A stretch of DNA of 64,000 nt from RGIG1902 sp034926865 (lineage in GTDB: Bacteria; Bacillota; Clostridia; Oscillospirales; Butyricicoccaceae). The stretch is taken from contig JAYFQP010000019.1 of NCBI GenBank assembly GCA_034926865.1, positions 62,001 to 126,000 on the forward strand, read 5' to 3'. The notes under the pieces are model-generated. The model had not been told where the DNA came from, searched no databases, and saw only the letters and a list, made by a program, of their open reading frames with translations. This document shows, piece by piece, positions 17,040 to 26,027 of the stretch (the first letter of the stretch is position 1; every line of letters begins with the position of its first letter). A program made the translations under genes and the position numbers.

Positions 17040-18635
17040 ATGTTTGATCTTCTTATCAAAAACGGAACTGTTGTTGACGGCACCGGAGCTGCCCGCTGCA
17101 AAGCCGATATAGCTGTCAAAGACGGTACTATCGCAAAGATAGCTCCGTCAATAGACGACTGCGCCAGGCGTGTCATCGATGCTGAGGGGCTTATCGTCTC
17201 GCCCGGCTTCATCGACGTGCATACCCATTCGGACGGCAGAGTCTTCCAAAAGGATACAACAGGCTACAATCATCTTGAGTCAGGCACAACCACCGAACTC
17301 GCAGGCCAGTGCGGAACGCTTGTGGCCCCTTATTACGGGGAGTACGACCCCACAATAGGGCTCACAGAAGAAGAATATAAGAAAGTATGCGAAAGCTACA
17401 CTTCGTTTTTTAAATATGTTGAAAACATTCCTCACGGGGCAAACCTCGCTTTTTTTGCCGGACAGGGCGGCATAAGAGGCAAGGTGATGGGTCTTGGAGA
17501 AGGTACTCCCGACAAAACCCAGCTTGCACAGATGCGTGAGCTTATGGCCGAGGCAATGGAGTGCGGATGCCTGGGCTTCTCCACCGGGCTTGTATATACC
17601 CCCTCGGTTTTTGCGGGGACAGACGAGCTCATTGAAATAGCCAAAGTGGCACATCAGTACGGCGGAGTCTATACAACTCACATAAGGGGCGAGGGCAACC
17701 AGCTTAAGGAATCTATAGAGGAAGCTCTTGTCATCGGCAGAGCCAGCGGTATCCCCGTCAATATATCACATATCAAAGTCATCGGCAAGCACAACGAGGG
17801 CAAATCCGCTGAGATTATCAAATACATAGAGGATAACCAAAAAGCCGGAATGACAATCACCGCAGACCAGTATCCCTTCCTTGGCGGCTCGGCTCCACTT
17901 GTCAGCCAAATCCCGCCCAAGTTCCTTACAAAAGGCAAGCTTGAAGGCATAAAGGCGCTTGTGGCGGATCCCGAGCTTCGCAAAAAGGCACTTTGGTCTA
18001 TCATGAACGAGGCTGATGAATTTGAAAGCAACATTTACTCTGCCGGCTTCGAGGGCAGCCTAATAGCCGGGGCCTATAAGACCCCCCAGTATGTCGGGAA
18101 GACCCTTGCCCAGATAGCCAAGGAAGAAGGCATTGCACCCTTCGATGCCTGCGTAAGGATACTCGACGAAAACGAAGGCATCGTTCAGGGCATCTATTTC
18201 TCCCAGAACGAGACCGATCTTCTGCGTTTCCTCAGCCAGGGCTGGGTCATGGCCGGAAGCGACTGGTCTGATTACGGCGAGCCTATAAACCCTGAAAAGA
18301 AGTCAGGCGGGCATCCCAGAGGAATGGCCACCATGGTCAGAAGGCTTGAGCTTATCCGCGACAAGGGGCTTTGGAGCCTTGAAGACGCCATCTACCGTAT
18401 GACCGGCATGCCATCTGAAGTTTATGGGCTTCCTAATATCGGAAAGCTCAAAGAGGGCTTGAGCGCAGATATCACCATATTTGATTACTCCGGCCTTAAG
18501 TCAGAGGCAGACTATGATTATCCGTTCAAGAGAAATCAGGGGATTGAATACGTCTTGGTAAACGGTGGCATAGCCGTCGAGCATGGCCGTTTTACAGGGC
18601 TCCGAAACGGCAAAATACTCAAAAAAGCAAAATAA
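17040..18635 (+). CDS. N-acyl-D-amino-acid deacylase (D-aminoacylase) family amidohydrolase
   Basis: A 531-residue amidohydrolase of the D-aminoacylase family, which removes N-acyl groups from D-amino acids. The family features are DLLIKNGTVVDGTGA at the N-terminus, FIDVHTHSDGR near residue 62 (HxH metal motif), SFSTGLVYTP-like CLGFSTGLVYTPS near 180, the metal-binding HIKVIGKHN near 250, and SDWSDYG near 405 with the metal Asp. TTG 17031 is in frame, but AAGGAG at 17025-17030 is correctly spaced for the ATG at 17040. It is monocistronic with its own terminator. Together with the M55 and M19 enzymes it suggests use of D-amino-acid conjugates. Confidence 0.9.
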   Translation: MFDLLIKNGTVVDGTGAARCKADIAVKDGTIAKIAPSIDDCARRVIDAEGLIVSPGFIDVHTHSDGRVFQKDTTGYNHLESGTTTELAGQCGTLVAPYYGEYDPTIGLTEEEYKKVCESYTSFFKYVENIPHGANLAFFAGQGGIRGKVMGLGEGTPDKTQLAQMRELMAEAMECGCLGFSTGLVYTPSVFAGTDELIEIAKVAHQYGGVYTTHIRGEGNQLKESIEEALVIGRASGIPVNISHIKVIGKHNEGKSAEIIKYIEDNQKAGMTITADQYPFLGGSAPLVSQIPPKFLTKGKLEGIKALVADPELRKKALWSIMNEADEFESNIYSAGFEGSLIAGAYKTPQYVGKTLAQIAKEEGIAPFDACVRILDENEGIVQGIYFSQNETDLLRFLSQGWVMAGSDWSDYGEPINPEKKSGGHPRGMATMVRRLELIRDKGLWSLEDAIYRMTGMPSEVYGLPNIGKLKEGLSADITIFDYSGLKSEADYDYPFKRNQGIEYVLVNGGIAVEHGRFTGLRNGKILKKAK

Positions 18636-18646
18636 CGGTTATATAT

Positions 18647-18680
18647 ATAGTGGCCGCAGAAAACTGCGGCCACTATTTTG
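18647..18680 (+). terminator. Rho-independent terminator after D-aminoacylase
   Basis: A perfect 13-base-pair hairpin: ATAGTGGCCGCAG at 18647-18659, an AAAA loop, and the exact complement at 18664-18676, followed by a short T run. It starts 12 bases after the stop codon. Confidence 0.92.
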
Positions 18681-18773
18681 CTATATTATGCTTTATGCAT
18701 GCTGCAAAGCAACTTCTTTTTTATCAAAAACTATAAATAGTCGATTGGTTATGCAACTTTTTGGGGAAAATCT

Positions 18774-18787
18774 TGGTATACATACCA
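18774..18787 (+). promoter_or_regulatory. Inverted repeat upstream of the first ABC exporter operon
   Basis: TGGTAT and ATACCA face each other across a 2-base AC spacer, 64 bases before the ABC ATPase start. The position and shape fit a repressor operator. The GntR/YtrA-type regulator encoded 2.7 kb downstream is a candidate, but its own promoter carries a different repeat, so the regulator is unknown. Confidence 0.4.
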
Positions 18788-18850
18788 GATCACAAAACTA
18801 CCCAATAATCACGGTCTCCAAACAAATATCGAAAGGCGGAATGACCCGTA

Positions 18851-19579
18851 ATGGTAAATTATATGCTCGAGATCAAAAACCTTACAAAAACCTATGGCAC
18901 AAAAAAGGCTGTTGATAACCTGTCTCTTGCGATTGAGCCCGGTGAAATATACGGCTTCATCGGACACAATGGAGCCGGAAAGACGACAACTCTCAAATCC
19001 TGCTGCGGAATACTGTCCTTTGACAGCGGCGAAATATATGTAAACGGCCTCTCAGTAAAGGATAATGCCATCGAATGTAAACGGCATATTGCCTATATTC
19101 CAGACAACCCAGACCTCTATGATTTTATGTCCGGCATCAAATATCTCAATTTCATAGCCGACATATACGGCGTGCCCGGCGATATCAGAAGGCAGCGCAT
19201 AGAAAAATATGCGGATCTGCTCACCCTTAAGGGTGATCTTGCCCAGCCCGTTTCATCCTATTCCCATGGCATGAAGCAAAAGCTTGCAGTTATCTCCGCC
19301 CTTATACATGAGCCAAAGCTGATGATAATGGATGAACCCTTTGTAGGGCTGGATCCCAAGGCCGCCCACACTCTTAAAGAGCTTATGCGCGAGCTGTGCG
19401 ATCAGGGCGGGGCTATCTTCTTTTCAACACACGTTTTGGAAGTGGCAGAAAAACTCTGCGACAAGATCGCTATTATCAAGGACGGACGCCTCATCGCTTC
19501 AGGCACGACAGAAAGTGTAAAGGGCAATGAATCTCTTGAGGAAGTCTTCCTTGATCTTGTGGAGGACGATCATGCTTAA
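18851..19579 (+). CDS. ABC transporter ATP-binding protein
   Basis: A 242-residue ATPase of an ABC exporter. Walker A is GHNGAGKTTT near residue 39-48, the signature is YSHGMKQKLAV near 137 in place of the standard LSGGQ, and Walker B is LMIMDEPFVGLDP near 157-169, followed by the switch His in STHVLE. The lack of a fused membrane part means it works with the permease encoded next, whose gene overlaps by 8 bases. Starts at 18851 or 18863 are possible; AAAGGCGG favours 18851. The substrate cannot be read from the sequence. Confidence 0.92.
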   Translation: MVNYMLEIKNLTKTYGTKKAVDNLSLAIEPGEIYGFIGHNGAGKTTTLKSCCGILSFDSGEIYVNGLSVKDNAIECKRHIAYIPDNPDLYDFMSGIKYLNFIADIYGVPGDIRRQRIEKYADLLTLKGDLAQPVSSYSHGMKQKLAVISALIHEPKLMIMDEPFVGLDPKAAHTLKELMRELCDQGGAIFFSTHVLEVAEKLCDKIAIIKDGRLIASGTTESVKGNESLEEVFLDLVEDDHA

Positions 19580-21176
19580 AGCTCTTATCAAAGTGCGCCT
19601 GGCCGAACTCAAAAGCATCATTTTAAAGAAAAACACGCGTAGCAATGGCAAAGGCGGAAAACTTATGGGAGTATTTATCACCATATGCTTTCTTTATGCC
19701 GCCGTCGTTCTATGCGGAGTTATCGGGTTTATGTGCTATTCGATGCTCCCAGTATTTTCGTCAATCGGCCTTCAGTGGCTCTATCATGCGGTCATAGCTC
19801 TCTTTGCAGTTGCTTTCTGCTTTATGGGCAGCGTGTTTCTAGCCCAAAGCCAAATATTTGACTCCCGTGATAACGAGCTTTTGCTGTCAATGCCAATTCC
19901 TCCAAAGTCCATTGTTGCTAGCCGACTTATCTCCTTCCTGCTGCTTAACTATCTTTACACAGCAATAGTAATGGTTCCTGCAGCCGTAGTTTATATCGCC
20001 TACGGATCCCCCACCCATATGTTTTATGTGGGATATATTCTCGGATTCCTCACACTTCCGATGCTCTCGATGACAATAACCTGCGCCGTTGCATATCTGA
20101 TAAGCCTCATCACATCAAGAATGCGCCATAAAAACCTGATCTCAGGTATTGCAATGATAGTATTCTTTATCGGCTTTATGGCAATTTACATGAATATGGC
20201 CAACTATATGATGGCGCTTATTCAAAACGGAGAGACTGTAGCGCGAACGGTCGAAAGAGTTCTTCCGCCTTTTTATTCCTTTGGCATGGCAGTGCAGGGG
20301 TCTGTTATGCACCTTGCTTTGGCTCTTTTATGGTGTATACTCCCGTTTTTCGCAGTATATCGCCTGCTGGCAGCCTCCTTCCGCAAAATCGCCACTTCGA
20401 ACAAGGGCCTTTCGAAGATCAAATATGTTTCAAAGGAACTGAAGTCACAATCTGCCCGCAGTGCCCTTACAAAAAAAGAGCTTGGAAGAATATTCGGCTT
20501 TCCCCTTTATCTGTTTAACTGCGCTATAGGCGGACCGATGGCCCTATTATTCGCAATAGTATTTCTTGTCAAGGGCACAGGCATAATCACTTCATTGGGT
20601 TCTGTCTATGGTATGGGTTCAGCCTCGGCCCTTGTCCCCTTCGTTATCCTTGTCCTGTGCTTCTGTGCCTCGACAACATGCACATCGGCCCCGTCTATAT
20701 CTCTTGAGGGCACCTATTTTTGGATACTTCGTTCGGCCCCAATATCGGCCTGTGATGTTTTTTATGCCAAAATCATGGCAAACCTTATTCTCGGCCTCCC
20801 TCCACTTATCATCGCCTCAGCCATATTTGCAGCATTTCTGCCGCTTTCACTCGCTGAGCAGATTTTGTTAATCCTTCTGCCAATGCTCCTTCAGGTGTTC
20901 ACGGCGATGTTCGGCCTTATAGCCAACCTGATGATGCCGCGGTTTGACTGGATCTCCCAAGCAGCCGTCGTGAAGCAAAGCGGCAGCGTTTTGCTGACAA
21001 TCTTCGGGGGTATGGGCCTGATCGCAGCACCAGCCTTGCTGTTCATCTTTTTCGCACACAAGGTCATGAGCTTTACGACATTTGGTTATTATGTCTGCCT
21101 TGTTCTCGTCCTTATCTGTGTTGCTCTCTGGTATTATCTTAAAAAAAGCGGTTCCAAGCGCTTTGAACACATTTAA
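19572..21176 (+). CDS. ABC exporter permease (large multi-spanning subunit)
   Basis: A 534-residue hydrophobic protein with roughly ten to twelve predicted membrane segments, for example near residues 30-60, 70-100, 125-190, 210-230 and 430-530. A soluble loop near 285-330 is rich in Lys and Ser. It is similar in organisation to the putative ABC exporter permeases found beside YtrB-type ATPases in Clostridia. Upstream in-frame codons exist from 19527, but GGAGG at 19561-19565 points to the ATG at 19572, which overlaps the ATPase gene by 8 bases. The cargo is unknown. A hairpin follows directly. Confidence 0.82.
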   Translation: MLKALIKVRLAELKSIILKKNTRSNGKGGKLMGVFITICFLYAAVVLCGVIGFMCYSMLPVFSSIGLQWLYHAVIALFAVAFCFMGSVFLAQSQIFDSRDNELLLSMPIPPKSIVASRLISFLLLNYLYTAIVMVPAAVVYIAYGSPTHMFYVGYILGFLTLPMLSMTITCAVAYLISLITSRMRHKNLISGIAMIVFFIGFMAIYMNMANYMMALIQNGETVARTVERVLPPFYSFGMAVQGSVMHLALALLWCILPFFAVYRLLAASFRKIATSNKGLSKIKYVSKELKSQSARSALTKKELGRIFGFPLYLFNCAIGGPMALLFAIVFLVKGTGIITSLGSVYGMGSASALVPFVILVLCFCASTTCTSAPSISLEGTYFWILRSAPISACDVFYAKIMANLILGLPPLIIASAIFAAFLPLSLAEQILLILLPMLLQVFTAMFGLIANLMMPRFDWISQAAVVKQSGSVLLTIFGGMGLIAAPALLFIFFAHKVMSFTTFGYYVCLVLVLICVALWYYLKKSGSKRFEHI

Positions 21177-21190
21177 AAAGAACTATTTCT

Positions 21191-21230
21191 ATAAAGGCGT
21201 CCGGCATTTTTTGCCGGGCGCCTTTATAAT
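21191..21230 (+). terminator. Terminator after the first ABC exporter
   Basis: ATAAAGGCGTCCGGCA at 21191-21206 pairs with TGCCGGGCGCCTTTAT at 21212-21227, with one mismatch-like wobble, around a T-rich loop. The trailing T run is weak. It begins 15 bases after the stop codon. Confidence 0.75.
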
Positions 21231-21363
21231 TTATCAAAATTTTCTTTAGCATACATTTTGTTCGCATAAACGCATTTCTTTTGATAAAAATGATAAATAA
21301 TGCCAAAAACCGTTCAATAACTCTTCTTAAGATATTCTTAATCAATTCATAAGATGAAATGCG

Positions 21364-21416
21364 TTGACGGAGAATGGCGTTTATGATATAACTGTATTAG
21401 TTAAATTAGTACAGTT
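21364..21416 (+). promoter_or_regulatory. Promoter and probable self-operator of the GntR/YtrA regulator operon
   Basis: TTGACG at 21364-21369 and TATAAC at 21387-21392 are spaced by exactly 17 bases. An inverted repeat, AACTGTA at 21390-21396 and TACAGTT at 21410-21416, overlaps the -10 box and the expected start site. That is a typical place for repression. YtrA-type regulators commonly control their own operon, so autorepression is a reasonable inference. Confidence 0.75.
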
Positions 21417-21451
21417 GATACGGTTAATACACCGATACGGGAGGTGTCGAT

Positions 21452-21823
21452 TTGATAGGTCTAAATTACCGTGATTCTCGGCCGATTTACGAGCAGATCA
21501 AGGATAACTACAAACGGCTCATCTCTTCGGGAGGGATTTCGCCCGATGAAAAGCTGCCCTCTGTTAGAGAGCTGGCCTCACAGCTGGCTATTAACCCTAA
21601 TACTATTCAGCGCGCTTATCGCGAGCTTGAAAGCGAGGGTTTTATCTACACAGTTCCCGGCAAAGGTTCTTTTGCCGGCAGCGCAACAGAAGTAAACTCG
21701 GGAAAGATCAGTCAGCTCCTCAGCGATTTTGACAGGCTGGTGACCGAGCTGATTCTTCTGGGTGTTTCAAGGGAATCCCTTACCCAAAGGATACAGACCG
21801 AAGGAGGAACCGCAAATGATTGA
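21452..21823 (+). CDS. GntR family transcriptional regulator, YtrA subfamily
   Basis: A 123-residue regulator with an N-terminal winged helix: PIYEQIKDNYKRLI near residues 9-22, KLPSVRELASQLAINPNTIQ near 34-53 as the helix-turn-helix, and YRELESEGFIYTVPGKGSFA near 57-76 as the wing. Only about 45 residues follow, so there is no ligand-binding domain of the FadR or HutC kind, as expected for YtrA. The start is a TTG at 21452, just after GGGAGGTG. It overlaps the following ABC ATPase gene by 8 bases and probably represses this operon until an envelope signal appears. Confidence 0.93.
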   Translation: MIGLNYRDSRPIYEQIKDNYKRLISSGGISPDEKLPSVRELASQLAINPNTIQRAYRELESEGFIYTVPGKGSFAGSATEVNSGKISQLLSDFDRLVTELILLGVSRESLTQRIQTEGGTAND

Positions 21824-22709
21824 AGTCAAAAACCTTGTCAAAACCTTTGACGGCTTCAGGGCACTTGACGGGCTTAATATGAACATCCCGGATGGCGGAA
21901 TCTATGGCCTGGTAGGGCCAAACGGCTCCGGAAAATCCACTCTTATACGCCATATTACCGGCATATATAAGCAGGATGAGGGCACGGTCACCGTGGATGG
22001 CCAGGAAGTCTATGAAAATACTTCCGTCAAAGGGCGCATTGCCTATATTTCTGATGATGTCTATGCTTTCTTGTCCGCTAACGTAAAAGATATGAGCGAG
22101 TTTTACCGCGGAATATACCCGCAGTTTGACATGAAGCGTTTTGAAGCTCTCAAGGAAGCTTTTCCCCTTGACGAGAAAAAAGCTATACGCCATCTTTCAA
22201 AGGGCATGCAAAAGCAGGCGGCATTCTGGCTTGCCATGTGCTGCCGCCCCGACTATCTTGTGCTTGATGAGCCCGTCGACGGCCTTGATCCCGTGATGCG
22301 CCGTAGAGTCTGGAGCATCATCATGGGCGATGTTACAGATCATGGAACAACTGTTCTGGTGTCCTCTCACAACCTCAGGGAGCTTGAGGACGTATGCGAT
22401 CATGTAGGCATTATCGACAAGGGCAAGGTTCTGATCGAGCGTTCACTTTCAGAACTTCAGGATAATATAGTCAAGCTTCAGATAGTTTTCAACGGTGATA
22501 CTCCTGATTTGTCCACACTTAATGTGCTGCACAAAAATGCTGCCGGAAGGGTTCAAACTCTTATTGTAAAGGGCACCCAGAAGGATATCTCCGAAAAGCT
22601 TGCCGTCATGCAGCCGGTCTTCTTTGACCTCCTGCCGCTGACTCTGGAAGAAATCTTCATTTACGAGTTAGGAGGTGCCGATTATGAGCTCAAGGACATC
22701 GTTCTTTAA
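21816..22709 (+). CDS. ABC transporter ATP-binding protein (YtrB-like)
   Basis: A 297-residue ABC ATPase. Walker A is GPNGSGKSTLIRH near residues 34-46, the signature is LSKGMQKQAAF near 125, Walker B is YLVLDEPVDGLDP near 148-160, and the switch His is in VSSHNLRE. The C-terminal 80 residues form the extension common in exporter ATPases. AAGGAGG precedes the ATG at 21816; an in-frame codon at 21762 lies inside the regulator gene and is not supported. It pairs with the permease gene that overlaps its end by 26 bases. Confidence 0.92.
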   Translation: MIEVKNLVKTFDGFRALDGLNMNIPDGGIYGLVGPNGSGKSTLIRHITGIYKQDEGTVTVDGQEVYENTSVKGRIAYISDDVYAFLSANVKDMSEFYRGIYPQFDMKRFEALKEAFPLDEKKAIRHLSKGMQKQAAFWLAMCCRPDYLVLDEPVDGLDPVMRRRVWSIIMGDVTDHGTTVLVSSHNLRELEDVCDHVGIIDKGKVLIERSLSELQDNIVKLQIVFNGDTPDLSTLNVLHKNAAGRVQTLIVKGTQKDISEKLAVMQPVFFDLLPLTLEEIFIYELGGADYELKDIVL

Positions 22710-24543
22710 TCCCACAATCGCCAAAAAGGGCATCAAACGCACATTCCCCCTCTGGCTTACCCATTTTATAATATGGGTTCTGGCAATGCCCATCCTGCTC
22801 AGCAACATTGGATCATACAGCACCCAGCAGAACTTCAATTACTATGTGCTTATGACTGTCCATGTAGGCGGCGTAATGATGGCCTTTGTCTTCTCCGCGG
22901 CGATGACCGAGGTGCTTTCCAATTACCTTTACTCCACAAGGAGCATCGGATTTTATCACGCCATCCCGGTCAAAAGAGATTCACTTTTCATAACGAACCT
23001 CGTCGTCACAGTAGGCGCGCTTATTGTTCCCGCGGCGCTCGTTGGGCTGATGGCTTTGTTTGTTGAAAAGTCTTTTGGTTTCAGCGGCGGGGCATATATT
23101 CTCAAGTGGCTTTGGATGTACGTTCAGCTCTGCGTTTTCTTCACTGGCTTTTCACTGCTGTGTGCCCATATAACAGGCCATGCAATAGCCGGCCCGATAA
23201 TATACGCGATTCTTAACTTTGCTGCCGTAATTATAGAGTTTGTAATACGCTATATCATGTCGATTTTCATCTACGGCTTTTCCGTGAACGGTGATCTGCG
23301 CGCAAGCATCCTTTCTCCACTATATCATATCTACTACAAGTTCCGGGTGGTTTCTCCACAGAATGCGGCGGTTTACTATACCGGTGATAAATACTATCTC
23401 TGGCTGCTCATTGCCGGAATAATCATGACTATAGGAGCCTTTGCCTTTTATCGCTGCCGCAGAAGTGAGTCTGCCGGCGAGATCGTTTCTTCCCGCCCCA
23501 TGCGTCCTCTGTTCAAATATGGCATGACGGCAGGTTTTGCCCTCGTCGTAGGCATGATATTCTATGTGATGTCATACGAGGTCAGAAACGGCAACAGCCC
23601 AAGTATTATCTGGTTTACCTTCTGCATGCTGCTGGGCGGGGCTGTGGGATACTTCGGCTCAGAGATGATGCTCAAAAAGAGCTTCCGCATTTTTAAGCGG
23701 TCTTTGAAGGGGTTTTTGGCAATTGCTTTGGTTATTGTCCTCTTCGGGACATCGATAGCCTTGGATGTGTCAGGAATTGAAAGCTACGTTCCTTCCGAAA
23801 AAGAGATAAGCTCTGTCGAGCTTTATACCAACGGAACTGAGTTTACTGCTGAGATAAAGGCCGGGGACGATATCCTGCCCCTTGTGCTCGAACTTCACAA
23901 TATGATCATTGCAAATAAGGAAACCTCCAAACAGCTTAGCAATGAAAATATGCTGACCCCTTATAACTGGACTGATAATAACGGCTACTATTTTTCGTAT
24001 ATCACAATAAACTATACGCTTAATAACGGGCGAAAGATCTCCAGACAATATTCCTCCCTGCCGATAGGGAAACAAAGCTCCTCCGGTGAAGTCCAAGATG
24101 CCTACGGATATATTGCATTGATAAACAAGATATACAGCTCACCTGATATTATTCAAAGAGAATATTCGGCACTGTGGCCAGATAACAGCGAATACCGTAT
24201 AAACGAATATCTTATTCATTCAAATGACTACAGCCAATCATATTTTCTTAAGAGCTCGGTATATCCATCTCTGCTATGGGCGCTTCAAAATGATCTTCTT
24301 TCCGGCAGCATTACGATGTTCAACCCATCCAGCAATTACTCAGGCAAGGAATCCCCTGAAAACACCTATCATATTGAAATAAACTGTTCCAACCCCTTAT
24401 CCAATGAAACCGAAAAGGATTACCGTTACTACAGTTTTACCATCACTGAAAAGGCCGCAAGAGTATTTGCTATTCTATCTGATCCTTCGAACTATCAGGA
24501 TAACCCCAATAACCCTGGTACTGTCCAAGTCAAACCCGCTTAA
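22684..24543 (+). CDS. ABC exporter permease with a C-terminal extracytoplasmic domain
   Basis: A 619-residue protein. The first 250 residues contain about six membrane segments of ABC-2 type, two more hydrophobic segments lie near 280-325, and another near 345-362. The remaining 255 residues are soluble and rich in Asn, Tyr and Ser (for example YTNGTEFTAEIKAGDDILPL). This resembles the DUF6449-type C-terminal region of permeases in GntR/YtrA operons. GGAGGTG at 22671-22677 supports the ATG at 22684. The extracytoplasmic part may sense or bind the exported compound, possibly an antimicrobial peptide; that is inference from related operons. Confidence 0.83.
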   Translation: MSSRTSFFNPTIAKKGIKRTFPLWLTHFIIWVLAMPILLSNIGSYSTQQNFNYYVLMTVHVGGVMMAFVFSAAMTEVLSNYLYSTRSIGFYHAIPVKRDSLFITNLVVTVGALIVPAALVGLMALFVEKSFGFSGGAYILKWLWMYVQLCVFFTGFSLLCAHITGHAIAGPIIYAILNFAAVIIEFVIRYIMSIFIYGFSVNGDLRASILSPLYHIYYKFRVVSPQNAAVYYTGDKYYLWLLIAGIIMTIGAFAFYRCRRSESAGEIVSSRPMRPLFKYGMTAGFALVVGMIFYVMSYEVRNGNSPSIIWFTFCMLLGGAVGYFGSEMMLKKSFRIFKRSLKGFLAIALVIVLFGTSIALDVSGIESYVPSEKEISSVELYTNGTEFTAEIKAGDDILPLVLELHNMIIANKETSKQLSNENMLTPYNWTDNNGYYFSYITINYTLNNGRKISRQYSSLPIGKQSSSGEVQDAYGYIALINKIYSSPDIIQREYSALWPDNSEYRINEYLIHSNDYSQSYFLKSSVYPSLLWALQNDLLSGSITMFNPSSNYSGKESPENTYHIEINCSNPLSNETEKDYRYYSFTITEKAARVFAILSDPSNYQDNPNNPGTVQVKPA

Positions 24544-24568
24544 AACCGTTCTCTGATATACTGCAACC

Positions 24569-24605
24569 GAAAAAAGGCGTTCTCTTAAAGAGACGCCTTT
24601 TTTCA
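24569..24605 (+). terminator. Terminator of the GntR-ABC operon
   Basis: An AAAAAAGGCGT arm starting at 24570 pairs with ACGCCTTTTTT, with an inner CTCT/AGAG pair and one bulged T. It lies about 25 bases after the permease stop. Confidence 0.88.
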
Positions 24606-24637
24606 TTTATAATATAACCTTATAATAGCTGACAAAT

Positions 24638-24676
24638 AAAAAAGTGCCCGGGAATAAATCGCCCGGGCACTTTTTT
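24638..24676. terminator. Second, bidirectional terminator before the M20 gene
   Basis: AAAAAGTGCCCGGG pairs with CCCGGGCACTTTTT around a nine-base loop. A and T runs flank it on both sides. It ends 10 bases from the stop of the convergent M20 peptidase gene, so it mainly serves that gene. Confidence 0.9.
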
Positions 24677-24686
24677 ATTCTTTTAT

Positions 24687-26027
24687 TTATTTCGCGCTTC
24701 CATAGCCCTTTATAAGCCTGACATAGAAATCCACATTGTCTTCAAGAACATCGCAGGCGATATGCTCATTGACCTGATGTGCGCCGCCCCAGCGATTGTC
24801 TGACTTAAGCCCGGTAAAGCGGTAAACACTGTGTGTTGGGCTGAGCCCGCAGTAATAACGGGAATCTGTTCCACCGAGAAGCATCGACGGGATAAACGTA
24901 ACGCCGGGATACTTATCCTCAATGATGGATTTAATAAGGCGGTAACCCTCTGTGTCTATAGCGGACACCTCCGGGGGATTATGTCCCTTTACAAGCCGTA
25001 CCTTTACTCCCTGGGGGACAACGCTCTCAAGATGCTTCTGAAGTTCCTCAAGAGTATATCCTGGCAGAAGGCGGCTGTTTGTTATAAGAGTGGCCTTCTC
25101 GGGGAGAATATTGGCCTGATCGCTTCCCTTGCACATAGTAACAGCAGTTGTCGTTCTCGTCATGGCGTTGAGCGCCTTATCCTTAGCACAGATGGGTTTA
25201 AGCTTCTCCCAGTTGGCTTCCGGATCTTTAAAAAGCTCTCCAAGCGCTGAGGGGGCAAATGGCGCCATAGCCTTCATCTGCTGGATTACGGGGGCTGTCA
25301 GTTTCTGCGGCAGAGGGTTCTGCTCAATACACCAGGCTGTATGCCCGATTATTCCCAATGCAGAGTGCTCCGGAGGCTGAGCCGAATGTCCGCCGGCATC
25401 CTCCATTGAAAACTCAAAGTCAGCATAACCTTTTTCGCAGGGATATATGCCGGCAACCCACTTGTCGTCGCGCTGTTCAATGCCTCCGCACTCATCAATG
25501 ACCATGCCCAGCTTTATGCCGCGCTTTTTAAGCTCCTCTGTGATAATACCCGCTGCAGCTTCAGGCCCACCCATGATCTCTTCGTTATAGCCAAAGGAAA
25601 GATAGATATCATAGTCCGGCGCAAACCCATCCGCAATTAAAAGCTCAAGAGCGTCCATATATGCCTGGATATTGCATTTGGAGTCTGTCGAGCCTCTGCC
25701 CCATAGGCAGCCGTCAGCTATGACGCCTTCATAGGGTGGATACTTCCACATTGAATGGTCGCCCTCAGGAACTACATCCTGATGAGCAGTCAGCAGTAAA
25801 GGCAGTTTGCCTGACTTGCCTATGCCCTCCCATTTATAAAGCAGGCCTACCCTGCCAATGACCTCTTTTTTGAAGGTCTTATGTAATAGCGGGTAAGTCT
25901 CCTCAAAATACCTGTGCAGGCGCAGAAATGCCTCTTTATCGATCTTATTGGGATCAACGCTGGAAACCGTGGGGATCTGCACCATCCCCTGAAGATGCTT
26001 TACAAAAAGGTCATTATTGTATTTCAT
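24687..26027 (-). CDS. M20 family metallopeptidase
   Basis: A 446-residue zinc peptidase of family M20. Metal ligands and catalytic residues appear as LTAHQDVVPEG near residue 80-90 (His, Asp), GRGSTDSKCN near 110 (bridging Asp), SFGYNEEIMGG near 145 (Glu pair), VIDECGGI near 175 (Asp/Glu), and WGGAHQVNEHI near 415 (last His). The middle carries the dimerisation domain (GHSAQPPEHSALG). GGGAGG precedes the ATG. There is no signal peptide, so it should act on peptides or acylated amino acids in the cytosol. A second, membrane-anchored relative lies at 43154. Confidence 0.92.
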   Translation of the reverse strand: MKYNNDLFVKHLQGMVQIPTVSSVDPNKIDKEAFLRLHRYFEETYPLLHKTFKKEVIGRVGLLYKWEGIGKSGKLPLLLTAHQDVVPEGDHSMWKYPPYEGVIADGCLWGRGSTDSKCNIQAYMDALELLIADGFAPDYDIYLSFGYNEEIMGGPEAAAGIITEELKKRGIKLGMVIDECGGIEQRDDKWVAGIYPCEKGYADFEFSMEDAGGHSAQPPEHSALGIIGHTAWCIEQNPLPQKLTAPVIQQMKAMAPFAPSALGELFKDPEANWEKLKPICAKDKALNAMTRTTTAVTMCKGSDQANILPEKATLITNSRLLPGYTLEELQKHLESVVPQGVKVRLVKGHNPPEVSAIDTEGYRLIKSIIEDKYPGVTFIPSMLLGGTDSRYYCGLSPTHSVYRFTGLKSDNRWGGAHQVNEHIACDVLEDNVDFYVRLIKGYGSAK

